DNA of 64,000 bases from Nesterenkonia alba DSM 19423 (lineage in GTDB: Bacteria > Actinomycetota > Actinomycetes > Actinomycetales > Micrococcaceae), in the NCBI RefSeq assembly GCF_000421745.1, contig NZ_ATXP01000005.1:1-64000 (forward strand), written 5' to 3'. Every line of letters starts with the position of its first letter. Position 1 is the stretch's first letter. Shown piece by piece: positions 37,780 through 45,377 of this stretch. The notes beneath the pieces were generated by a model that saw only the letters and a list, made by a program, of their open reading frames with translations, made no database searches and was not told the DNA's origin. Both the position numbers and the translations under genes were made by a program.

Positions 37780-38385
37780 ATGGCGACGTTCTTCACTTCG
37801 GACCCGCACTTCGGGCACGCGAACATCATTCGGTACTGTGACCGGCCCTTCCGGGATGTCCAGGAGATGGACGAGGTCCTCATCAGCCGGTGGAACGACG
37901 TCGTCGGCCCCGACGACGAGGTCTGGGTCTTAGGCGACTACGCCATGGGGGACCGCAGCCGCGGGCTGGGGTACCTCACTCGGATGAACGGCACAAAGTA
38001 CCTGGTGGCCGGCAACCATGACAGGTGCTCCCCCACGGAGAAAACCGGCCACTTGCACATCCAGGAGTACCTCGACGCCGGCTTCTCCGCAGTGGTCTCC
38101 CAGGCACGCACCTCACTGCCGCCGTACCGGCGCAACGGCAACGGCTTGCACGTGGTGCTCTCCCACTACCCCTACACGGGGGACTCCCACACCGAAGAGG
38201 ACCGCTACGCCCAGTTCCGGCTGCGGGACCTCGGCACCCCGCTGATCTGCGGGCACGTGCACGACTCCTGGAAGAGCACCCACTCGCCCCGCGGAACAGT
38301 GCAGGTCAACGTCGGCGTCGACGTCTGGGACTTCACCCCTGTCTCCGCTGAAGACCTCCACCGCTTCATCGTCGAACAGGGATGA
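37780..38385 (+). CDS. Calcineurin-like metallophosphoesterase
   Basis: 201 residues. All metal-binding motifs are present: DPHFGH (residues 8-13), GDY (54-56), GNHD (79-82), SHYPY and GHVH. The compact size and TSDPHFGHANIIRYCDRPF start match small phosphohydrolases sometimes encoded near nucleotide or RNA-repair genes; the substrate is unknown. Divergent from the hydrolase gene. Three hairpins follow its stop. Confidence 0.85.
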   Translation: MATFFTSDPHFGHANIIRYCDRPFRDVQEMDEVLISRWNDVVGPDDEVWVLGDYAMGDRSRGLGYLTRMNGTKYLVAGNHDRCSPTEKTGHLHIQEYLDAGFSAVVSQARTSLPPYRRNGNGLHVVLSHYPYTGDSHTEEDRYAQFRLRDLGTPLICGHVHDSWKSTHSPRGTVQVNVGVDVWDFTPVSAEDLHRFIVEQG

Positions 38386-38449
38386 AACACACTGAAGACC
38401 CTCAGTCTTGATCCTGCACACCAGTCCTGCCGGCGGTGACACAGCCTGA

Positions 38450-38468
38450 GGCCCCAATAAGTGGGGCC
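38450..38468. terminator. Hairpin downstream of the phosphoesterase
   Basis: Perfect 7-bp stem GGCCCCA/TGGGGCC with a 5-base loop, 65 bases after the phosphoesterase stop. First of three stem-loops between two converging transcripts. Confidence 0.6.
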
Positions 38469-38478
38469 AGCAACACAA

Positions 38479-38528
38479 GGAACTCCGGGTGATCGGGCCG
38501 CGTGAAGCGACTCACCACCCGGAGTTCC
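38479..38528. terminator. Long-stem hairpin between converging genes
   Basis: Perfect 13-bp stem GGAACTCCGGGTG/CACCCGGAGTTCC around a 24-base loop. Confidence 0.6.
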
Positions 38529-38536
38529 GGTGCGTG

Positions 38537-38558
38537 GGTGGGGCTTAAGGGCCCCACC
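38537..38558. terminator. Terminator of the ugp operon
   Basis: Perfect 8-bp stem GGTGGGGC/GCCCCACC, TTAAGG loop, 21 bases past the ugpB stop (minus strand). Confidence 0.65.
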
Positions 38559-38578
38559 AGCGATGCGCTCTGGGGAGC

Positions 38579-39907
38579 TCAGTCCTCGAGCTCGTCGGCC
38601 AGATCGGACTCGTAGAGCGACTCGAACTCAGCCTCGACCCGTTCCATCTCCTCTGCGACGTCGTCACCGGAGGTCAACAAGCTCTGCAACGTCTCAGCCA
38701 ACTCCAGGTCCGCCCCGGGCAGGAACACCCGGGCGAAGTCCTGCACCCGGGCACGCTCCAGCTGGTCCACGGCGGTTTCAAACTGCGGCTGCTCCTCATA
38801 CACCGCGGACATATCCGCGTCCACGTGAGACGGCACATACCCGGTGTGCTCGGAGAAGAACGCCTGCGACTCAGCAGAGGTCATGTGACCGACAAACATC
38901 GCCGCAGCCAGCTGCTCCTCCGGCGACGACGCCGAGGCGATCATCAGTCCCGCCCCGCCAGTGGGGGTCTCACCTTCAGCGGCCGGACCGTCAGGTAGGA
39001 ACGCAGTCCCCACCTCAAAGTCGGCGGTATCCAAGATGCCACCGAGCGAGCCGGTGGACTGAATGGTCTGGGAGGCCACACCGGAGGCGAAGTCATCAGT
39101 CTGCGAGGTGGCGGCCACATTGGCCCAGCCATCCTGCACCGCGTCTTGGGCGAACTCCAGGGCCTCAACTGTCTCATCCGAGGAGACCAGGGAGAAGTCC
39201 CACTCGTCAGACCAGCCACCCCCGTAACCCCACACCAGGTTGGCCATGCCCCAGGCGGGGTACTCGTTGGAGGGCGGGAAGGCGTAGCCGTAGTCGGCAA
39301 CCCCTTCATCAACAATGGTCTGGGAGATCTCAGCGACCTCCTCCCAAGTCTGCGGGGGACCGTCGATACCGGCCTCTTCGTAGTGGTCGGCGTTGTAGTA
39401 GAACAACGGGGTGGACCGAGCATAGGGGACCCCGTAGTGGCTACCTTCGTAGAGGTAGTCCTCGTAGAGCGCGTCCACGTAACCATCGACGTCGACGTCG
39501 GCGGCTTCGAGGATCTCATCCACTGGGGCGAGCGCATCGTTGAGATAGTTGGGGAACCAGGTGGCATCCGAGAGCACGATGACATCAGCGTTAGATCCGC
39601 CACCGGTCTGGAACCACTGGGAGGTCTCTTCGTAGTTGGCCCCGGAGGTGATGACTTCCACCTCGATGCCGGTGTCTTCGGTGAACTGCTCGATCAGTTC
39701 GTTCTCCTGATCCTCAGAGCCACCGGGGTGGTTGGTGGCAAAGACGATGGACTCTGCCGGTTCCACGTCTTCCCAGTCGGTGTCGGCAGCCTCCTCGGCC
39801 GCACCCTCGCCGCTGGTGTCGGGGCCGCAGGCAGTCAGGGTCAGGGCCACCAAGCCACAGGCGGCGATTCCCTTCCAGGCGGGGTGAACAGTGTGCAGGG
39901 ATGTCAT
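38579..39907 (-). CDS. ugpB: ABC transporter substrate-binding lipoprotein, probably UgpB
   Basis: 442 residues. Signal peptide with lipobox LTACG (Cys near residue 27), so membrane-anchored outside. Mature part begins after a Glu/Asp-rich linker. FATNHPGGSEDQENELIEQFTEDTGIEVEV, GGGSNADVIVLSDATWFPNYL, GVPYARSTPLFYYNADHYEEAGI and FVGHMTSAESQAFFSEHTGYVPSH are typical of cluster-D family binding proteins of the UgpB/GlpB type. The ligand is probably glycerol-3-phosphate or glycerophosphodiesters, supported by the PHO box upstream of the operon. Third gene of ugpA-ugpE-ugpB, 27 nt after ugpE. A different sugar ligand remains possible. Confidence 0.8.
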   Translation of the reverse strand: MTSLHTVHPAWKGIAACGLVALTLTACGPDTSGEGAAEEAADTDWEDVEPAESIVFATNHPGGSEDQENELIEQFTEDTGIEVEVITSGANYEETSQWFQTGGGSNADVIVLSDATWFPNYLNDALAPVDEILEAADVDVDGYVDALYEDYLYEGSHYGVPYARSTPLFYYNADHYEEAGIDGPPQTWEEVAEISQTIVDEGVADYGYAFPPSNEYPAWGMANLVWGYGGGWSDEWDFSLVSSDETVEALEFAQDAVQDGWANVAATSQTDDFASGVASQTIQSTGSLGGILDTADFEVGTAFLPDGPAAEGETPTGGAGLMIASASSPEEQLAAAMFVGHMTSAESQAFFSEHTGYVPSHVDADMSAVYEEQPQFETAVDQLERARVQDFARVFLPGADLELAETLQSLLTSGDDVAEEMERVEAEFESLYESDLADELED

Positions 39908-39934
39908 AGTGGTGCTCCTTCTTCAGTGGGTGGA

Positions 39935-40780
39935 CTACTTCACAGCGCCCTGGGTCAGGCCGGCCACGATGTAGCGCTGCAGCATGGCAAAGATGATGAG
40001 CATCGGGACGATGACGATGACCGCACCGGCCATGAGGATTCCGTAGCTGGCGACGTCGTCCTCAACACTGCGCAATTGGTTCAGCGCCACCGGCAGGGTC
40101 ATCGTGTCCCGGGTGTCGGTGATGATCAGGGGCCACAGGAAGCTGTTCCACTCGTTGACGATGGTCACCAGCGCCACCGTGGAGATCGCCGGCAGGGAAA
40201 CCGGCACCGCGATCTGGAACAACTTGCGAAAGTGCCCGGCGCCGTCGAGGTCGGCGGCTTCGAACAACTCAGTGGGCAGAGACTTGAAATGCTGACGCAG
40301 CAAGAAGGTGCCAAACGCGGTCCCCAGCCCCGGCAGGATGATCCCCCATAGGGTGTTGCGTCCGCCGAGAGCCTCAATGGTCATGAAGTTCGGCAGCATG
40401 GAGACCTCCGGTGGCACCATCAGCGCCACCAAAATGCCCAGGAAGATGAGGTTGGCCCCGGGCACCCGGATGAACACCAGCGCGTAGGCGGTGGTGATGG
40501 CCAGCAACACTTTAATGACCGAACCGACCGTGGTGACGATGATGCTGTTCTGCACCACGGTGAACAGGGGGATCCGCTGGTCCACCGTCTGGTAGTTATC
40601 CAGAGTGGGGTCCTGCGGCAGGAACTGCGGGTCCAAGGTGACGATCTCGTTGACCGGTTTGAAACTCGAGGAAATCATCCACGCCAACGGCAGCACGATG
40701 ATGAGCAGGGCGATGAGGATCGGCAGGTACCCGGTCAGCAAAGTGTCGGCCAGGTTGCGGCGGCTGAAGGCTTTACTCAC
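39935..40780 (-). CDS. ugpE: ABC transporter permease, UgpE/MalG type
   Basis: 281 residues with six membrane helices. Cytoplasmic EAA motif reads EAADLDGAGHFRKLFQIAVPVSLPAI, the contact to the ATPase. LPLAWMISSSFKPVNEI at the start is typical of CUT1 second permeases. It overlaps ugpA by 4 nt (ATGA). With UgpA it forms the membrane channel; the ATPase must come from elsewhere, most simply UgpC at 7048. Confidence 0.85.
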   Translation of the reverse strand: MSKAFSRRNLADTLLTGYLPILIALLIIVLPLAWMISSSFKPVNEIVTLDPQFLPQDPTLDNYQTVDQRIPLFTVVQNSIIVTTVGSVIKVLLAITTAYALVFIRVPGANLIFLGILVALMVPPEVSMLPNFMTIEALGGRNTLWGIILPGLGTAFGTFLLRQHFKSLPTELFEAADLDGAGHFRKLFQIAVPVSLPAISTVALVTIVNEWNSFLWPLIITDTRDTMTLPVALNQLRSVEDDVASYGILMAGAVIVIVPMLIIFAMLQRYIVAGLTQGAVK

Positions 40781-41763
40781 TGGTAGTGCACCTTCCTCTC
40801 CACGAATCGCAGCTGTACCGCGGTGATGAGGAACAGTGTCACAAACAGCACTACCGCAATGGCCGCGGAGTACCCGGCCCGGTTGTACTGGCCGAAGGCC
40901 TGTAAGTAGATCTCGAAGATGATGGTGTTGGTGCCGTTACCAGTGGGGGTCATCACCCGCAGGATGTCGAAGGCGTTGGTCATCGAGAAAATGATGTTGG
41001 TCACCAGCAGGAAAAAGACTGTGGGGGTCAGCAGCGGCAGGGTGATGCTGAAGAAACGGCGGATGGCTCCGGCCCGGTCGATGGTGGCAGCCTCCAGCAG
41101 GTCCCGTGGCACCGACTGCAGTCCGGCTAAGAAGACCACCGCGCAGTAGCCAAGGTTCTTCCACACGTAGACGATGATGACCATCCACAAGTTGGCGTCC
41201 GGATCCAGGAACCACTGTGGGGAGCTGATGCCGAAGAAATCGAGAATGTGCAGCAGGGCCCCGCGCTGGGGGTCAAAGATAAACATCCACACCAGTGCCA
41301 CCCCAACCCCGGAGAGCACATACGGGCTGAAAATCGCAGTCCGGGCGAAGGTGCGCCCGGGGATGTGCTTATTCAGCACCAGGGCGATGAGTAGCCCCAG
41401 AATCATCGATCCGATGACCGCCCCGGCGGTGAAGATCCCCGTGACCCGCCAGACCTCCAGACCAGAAGGGGAGGTGAAAAACCGCTGGTAGTTCTCCAGG
41501 CCCACCGGGGTGGCGGTAGGGGAGCCCAGCCGCCAGTCGAGGGTGGAGTAGTACATATTGCTGACCAGCGGGTAGTAGATGAACGCGAGGATCAGCAGGA
41601 TGTTCGGTCCGGCGAAGAGCAGAAAGAGTGACCAATTTTTCGACGCTTGACGACGGCGGGCCCGTTTCCGGACAGCCTCGAGTTCGGCCTCGGTGGGGCT
41701 GGGTGCGGCCCGGGTAGTCTCCGCCGGTGTGGGCGGAGCGTCCTCACGCGGTCGTGCGGTCAT
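40777..41763 (-). CDS. ugpA: ABC transporter permease, UgpA/MalF type
   Basis: 328 residues, six membrane helices after a charged N-terminal tail (1-40; TRAAPSPTEAELEAVRKRARRRQ). The EAA motif reads EAATIDRAGAIRRFFSITLPLLTPT. LFAGPNILLILAFIYYPLVSNMYYS is the first helix pair typical of CUT1 permeases. First gene of the ugpAEB operon; 256 bases separate it from the divergent mrp operon and include a PHO box. Confidence 0.85.
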   Translation of the reverse strand: MTARPREDAPPTPAETTRAAPSPTEAELEAVRKRARRRQASKNWSLFLLFAGPNILLILAFIYYPLVSNMYYSTLDWRLGSPTATPVGLENYQRFFTSPSGLEVWRVTGIFTAGAVIGSMILGLLIALVLNKHIPGRTFARTAIFSPYVLSGVGVALVWMFIFDPQRGALLHILDFFGISSPQWFLDPDANLWMVIIVYVWKNLGYCAVVFLAGLQSVPRDLLEAATIDRAGAIRRFFSITLPLLTPTVFFLLVTNIIFSMTNAFDILRVMTPTGNGTNTIIFEIYLQAFGQYNRAGYSAAIAVVLFVTLFLITAVQLRFVERKVHYQ

Positions 41764-41845
41764 CCATCACGCTCCCCTCTGCGTTGTCGTCCTCCTGCAT
41801 CGAACCGATCTAAGGCGCTGGAATCGACGTGGACCTGTCCAGTGG

Positions 41846-41862
41846 GTGAACAGAAAGTGAAC
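41846..41862 (-). promoter_or_regulatory. PHO box upstream of ugpA
   Basis: On the minus strand GTTCACTTTCTGTTCACCC contains two GTTCAC units exactly 11 bases apart, the direct-repeat form bound by actinobacterial PhoP-type phosphate regulators. It sits about 83 bases before the ugpA start. A single unit in the other orientation (GTTCACC) is at 41883-41889. Confidence 0.6.
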
Positions 41863-42019
41863 GACCCCGGGGTTGTGAGGAAGTTCACCACGCCTGGCCC
41901 CCTCTTGGCACCATTGTGCCTGTGGTGGTGTTCCGATCAGCGAGCATACAGCCTGTCTCTGTTCGGATAAGGCAGTATGGAGGACGGCTGACCTGCAGCG
42001 ATGCGGTAAAGGAGAGCGT

Positions 42020-42298
42020 GTGACACACCTTGTGCTGGGCCTGGTGTTCGCCGTGCTGGTGCTCAACCTGCTCACCGCCGCGGTGGTCTGCGCCCGCCGG
42101 GGGATGAGCGGCAACTGGCTGCTGGTCATTCTGTTGGCCGGGACCACCGGGGCTGCGGCAGCCGCGGTGCTCGGAGTACTGGCCGGGGAACCACGGTTCA
42201 TCGATGTGGCGCTGGTCCTGACCGGCACGGCGGCGGTCACCGCGGCGGTGCGCGGGCTCACCATTCGTACCGCCGTGCAGGCAGGCGGTGCCCGGTGA
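42020..42298 (+). CDS. mrpF: Mrp antiporter subunit F
   Basis: 92 residues, three membrane helices; GTG start after AAAGGAG. LVFAVLVLNLLTAAVVCARRG and RFIDVALVLTGTAAVTAAVRG match the MnhF/MrpF family. Overlaps mrpG by 4 nt. First gene of an eight-gene operon in the order F-G-(A'B)-C-D-D-D-E, all coupled by short overlaps. Confidence 0.85.
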   Translation: MTHLVLGLVFAVLVLNLLTAAVVCARRGMSGNWLLVILLAGTTGAAAAAVLGVLAGEPRFIDVALVLTGTAAVTAAVRGLTIRTAVQAGGAR

Positions 42299-42627
42299 GC
42301 TGGCAGACGGTGTTGGAAGTCTGCGGCCTGATCCTCACCGTGGTGGGGGCGGGGTTCTTCACCGCCGGTACGGTGGGACTGATCCGGTTTCCCGATGTGC
42401 GCAGTCGCTTACATGCGCTGACCAAGGCGGACAATGTGGGGCTGGGCCTGGTGCTGACCGGGGTGGCGTTGCTGATGGGTAGCCTCACCGTGGCGGGACT
42501 GCTGGTCATCACCTGGCTGGCGGCGCTGGCGGCGGCGTCGGTCTCCGCGCGGATCCTGGCCGAAGGCGAGCACGACGGCGATCAGCAGTTAGTTGAGGAC
42601 ACAGCGGCTGGGGGTGGGGATGACTGA
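42295..42627 (+). CDS. mrpG: Mrp antiporter subunit G
   Basis: 110 residues, three membrane helices. GLILTVVGAGFFTAGTVGLIRFPDVRSRLHALTKADNVG is the diagnostic MrpG/MnhG pattern (LIRFPD..RLHA..K). Short charged tail (AEGEHDGDQQLVEDTA). Overlaps mrpF by 4 and the A'B gene by 8 bases. Confidence 0.88.
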   Translation: MSWQTVLEVCGLILTVVGAGFFTAGTVGLIRFPDVRSRLHALTKADNVGLGLVLTGVALLMGSLTVAGLLVITWLAALAAASVSARILAEGEHDGDQQLVEDTAAGGGDD

Positions 42628-43579
42628 AGCGGGACTGCTCGACGGGTTGCTGGCTGCCGCGGTGCTGGCCGCCGTGGCGGTGGCGGTGCTCCCCCGAGCC
42701 CGGACCGCTCAGTCGTTCGGTTTCCTGCTGTTGGGTGTGGTGGTCACCCTGGTGTGGCTGCGGCTGGGCAGTGTGGATGTCGCCCTTGCCGAAGCGGCCC
42801 TGGGCGGCGGTCTGCTGGGGGCCGTGCTCGTGTATCTGACTGCCAGTTCCCCCACCGCCGGGCAGCCACCGTCGGCTGCGGCATACCGGTGGGTGCGTGC
42901 CGTGGTGGGGATCATCTGTGGTGTGGTGGTCGCCGTCGTCGTCGGTGCTGTGTGGCTGCGGGTGGAGGCAACGATGCCTGCCTGGGAGGAGCCGGTGGCC
43001 GCTCAGATGGACGCCACCGGAGTAGAACACGGGATCACCGGTGTGCTACTGGCTTTCCGCGCCTATGACACGCTGCTGGAATCGGCGGTGCTGCTCTTCG
43101 CCGCGGCGACCGCTCTCTTACTGCGGCAGCATCGCCCTCGCCCTGCTGCCCTGCCGGTGCGTAGCTGGGGACCCAGCCTGCAGTGGACCGCTCGGATCAC
43201 CGCGCCGGTGCTGCTGATGACCGGGTTGTGGCTGCTCTTCGCCGGCAGTACCGACTCCGGTGGGGCCTTCCAGTCCGGGGCGGTGCTGTGCGCCATGCTC
43301 ATTGTTCTGCACGCCGGCGGGGTGGATCTCTCCGGGGTGCACCGGTGGCTGCGGCCGCTGCTGGTCGCCGGGGTGCTGGTGTTCATCCTCGCCGGGGTTA
43401 TCGGCCCGGTACTGGGCGAACCGTGGTTGTCCTGGCAACCGGAGTGGGCCTTCGCCGCGGTGCTGGGCATCGAGGTACTCCTCACTGCGGGGATCGCCGT
43501 GGGACTCTATGCGGTGTTTCTCGGGATGCTGCCAGAGGACCTCCCGAGCTCCCAGACACCACAGGAGGTGAGCCGGTGA
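42620..43579 (+). CDS. mrpB: Fused MrpA C-terminal (DUF4040) and MrpB subunit
   Basis: 319 residues from ATG 42620. N-terminal part (about 1-75) resembles the DUF4040 module found at the end of canonical MrpA: SFGFLLLGVVVTLVWLRLGSVDVALAEAALGGGLLGAVLVYL. After a further MrpA-tail-like helical segment, the C-terminal part (about 195-310) is MnhB-like: TARITAPVLLMTGLWLLFAGSTDSGGAFQSGAVL and GIEVLLTAGIAVGLYAVF. The large NuoL-like part of MrpA is not fused here; similar large subunits are encoded separately downstream. Stop overlaps mrpC by GTGA. Confidence 0.75.
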   Translation: MTEAGLLDGLLAAAVLAAVAVAVLPRARTAQSFGFLLLGVVVTLVWLRLGSVDVALAEAALGGGLLGAVLVYLTASSPTAGQPPSAAAYRWVRAVVGIICGVVVAVVVGAVWLRVEATMPAWEEPVAAQMDATGVEHGITGVLLAFRAYDTLLESAVLLFAAATALLLRQHRPRPAALPVRSWGPSLQWTARITAPVLLMTGLWLLFAGSTDSGGAFQSGAVLCAMLIVLHAGGVDLSGVHRWLRPLLVAGVLVFILAGVIGPVLGEPWLSWQPEWAFAAVLGIEVLLTAGIAVGLYAVFLGMLPEDLPSSQTPQEVSR

Positions 43580-43878
43580 CCCTGTCCGCCCTCTACCTGC
43601 TGTTGGGGACCGTGGTGGCCGTCGCGGGGATGCTGCGGATGCTGCTGACCGGTGATCTCATCGCCCGTCTGATCGGAATGAACGTGGTGGGTATCGGCTC
43701 ACTGCTGATTTTATTGGCCCTCGGCGCCCGAGCTGAGGAGCCGGACCCGGTGCTCTCGGCGCTGGTCATCACCGGGCTGGTCATCACCGTGGCGTTTACC
43801 GGGTTCGGTGCAGTGCTGATCCGTCGGATTGAATCTGCAGAACACGCCGACGACGACGCCACAGGGGGTCGGCAGTGA
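43576..43878 (+). CDS. mrpC: Mrp antiporter subunit C (NuoK-like)
   Basis: 100 residues from GTG 43576, coupled by a GTGA overlap with the previous stop; a longer in-frame reading upstream is not credible. Three membrane helices: LYLLLGTVVAVAGMLRMLL, LIARLIGMNVVGIGSLLILLAL and DPVLSALVITGLVITVAFTGFGAVL. The DPV..ALVITGIVI pattern is the MrpC/NuoK signature. Ends in a charged tail (IESAEHADDDATGG). Confidence 0.9.
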   Translation: MTLSALYLLLGTVVAVAGMLRMLLTGDLIARLIGMNVVGIGSLLILLALGARAEEPDPVLSALVITGLVITVAFTGFGAVLIRRIESAEHADDDATGGRQ

Positions 43879-45377
43879 CCCTGATGGTCTCCGAGTTCTT
43901 GGCTTCGGAATTCTTAGCTTCGCAGTCCCTGGGCGCCGTGGTGCTGCTGCCCCTGGCCGCTGCTGCGCTCTGCGTGCTGGCCCCGCGGGCCGAACGATCG
44001 GTGGGCCTGGTGGGGGTGCTGGTATCTGCCGGGTTAAGTATCCCGATCGTGGCGGCGGTCTCCAGTGGTCAGACACTTCAGCTGGTGCTCGGGGGGTTCG
44101 ATGCCCCCTTGGGGATTCACTTACGCGCTGATGGGCTCTCTGTGGTGTTCTTGGTGCTCACCCACGCGGTCGGCGTCGTCGTCTCCGGGTATGCGGCGGC
44201 CTCGGCGACTACTCCACGGGGCTTATGGGCACTGTGGCTGGGGTGCCTGGCCGGGCTGAATGCCGTGTTCGTCTCCGGGGATCTGTTCAACACCTATGTG
44301 GGCCTGGAGCTGGTGGGGTTGACCGCGGTGGCTCTGGTGGCCCTGGGTGGACGGAGCGCCTGGCGACCGGGTCTGCGGTATCTGTTCGTCGCAGTGCTGG
44401 GCTCGCTGCTGTTCCTCATCGGGGTGGGGGTGATCGTCTCAGCCACCGGCACCCTGGACATTGAACAGGCGGCGGGGGTGTTCGCCGCTGAGGAAGACCT
44501 GGCCCCCGCGGCGGTCACGGCTCTGGCTCTCATCACCGTGGGGCTGTGCCTGAAGCTGGCCCTGGTGCCGATGCACGCCTGGCTCGTGGCTGCCCACGCC
44601 GCGGCCCCCAGTGCAGTCTCCCCTCTGCTCTCCGGGCTGGTCATCAAAGCTGCGCTCTTCGTGGTGCTGCGCTGCTGGCTCTACCTGACAGGCGCTGATC
44701 TGGCCGGTTCCTCCGGTGCCACTACCCTGGTGTGGGTCCTCGGCGGTCTCGGTGCCGCCGCGGTCATCGGTGGATCCGTCATGGCACTGCGGCAGACGGC
44801 GTTGAAACCCCTGGTGGCCTATTCCACTGTGGCGCAGGTCGGTTATTGGTTCTTGGCGTTTCCGCTGCTGTTAGATCCCGACGCCGCCGAGGGTGCCTTC
44901 GCCGGTATTGTCGCCCTGGCCTTGGGCCATGGGGTGGCGAAGGTGGGGCTGTTCCTGGCGGCGGGGTATCTGAAAGACACTTTCGGCACTGATGAGATCG
45001 AAGCGCTCCGCGGGGCCGGGCACCATCACCCGCTGGTGGTGATGAGCATCGGCCTGGTGGGGGTGGGGCTGATTGGGCTGCCCATCTCCCTAGGTTTCAC
45101 CGGCAAGTGGCAGGTGGCCACCGCCGCGGTGGAGGCCGGACAGTGGTGGATTCTGGCGGTTCTGGTGGCCGGGACCCTCTTGGCTGCCGGCTATCTAGTG
45201 CGGGTCATTGCCCCGCTGCTGATGGAGGAGTTCCTCGGACATGAGACACCCCCTGAGACCCGGAATTTCAGGGCTCCCACTGGATTGGCGGTGCTCACCC
45301 TGGGGGTGCTGACCATTGTCACCGGGTTCGGCGGCGTGTGGATCAATGAGCTGCTGGAGGTGAACGCCCCGTGGTGA
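43875..45377 (+). CDS. mrpD: Mrp large antiporter subunit D (first copy)
   Basis: 500 residues, about 14 membrane helices, NuoL/M/N fold. Essential Glu in TM5 is present (NTYVGLELVGLTAVALV) and the TM7 Lys in CLKLALVPMHAWLVAAHAAAPSAVSPLLSGLVIKAALF. The C-terminal AGTLLAAGYLVRVIAPLL is also family-typical. GTG start overlaps mrpC by 4 nt. Positions 3-14 contain a small tandem EFLAS repeat; a start at the internal ATG 43884 is also possible. Confidence 0.88.
   Translation: MTLMVSEFLASEFLASQSLGAVVLLPLAAAALCVLAPRAERSVGLVGVLVSAGLSIPIVAAVSSGQTLQLVLGGFDAPLGIHLRADGLSVVFLVLTHAVGVVVSGYAAASATTPRGLWALWLGCLAGLNAVFVSGDLFNTYVGLELVGLTAVALVALGGRSAWRPGLRYLFVAVLGSLLFLIGVGVIVSATGTLDIEQAAGVFAAEEDLAPAAVTALALITVGLCLKLALVPMHAWLVAAHAAAPSAVSPLLSGLVIKAALFVVLRCWLYLTGADLAGSSGATTLVWVLGGLGAAAVIGGSVMALRQTALKPLVAYSTVAQVGYWFLAFPLLLDPDAAEGAFAGIVALALGHGVAKVGLFLAAGYLKDTFGTDEIEALRGAGHHHPLVVMSIGLVGVGLIGLPISLGFTGKWQVATAAVEAGQWWILAVLVAGTLLAAGYLVRVIAPLLMEEFLGHETPPETRNFRAPTGLAVLTLGVLTIVTGFGGVWINELLEVNAPW

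Noticed and set aside
41883-41889. GTTCACC as a second PHO box
   Set aside because: A single unit in opposite orientation without the 11-base repeat.
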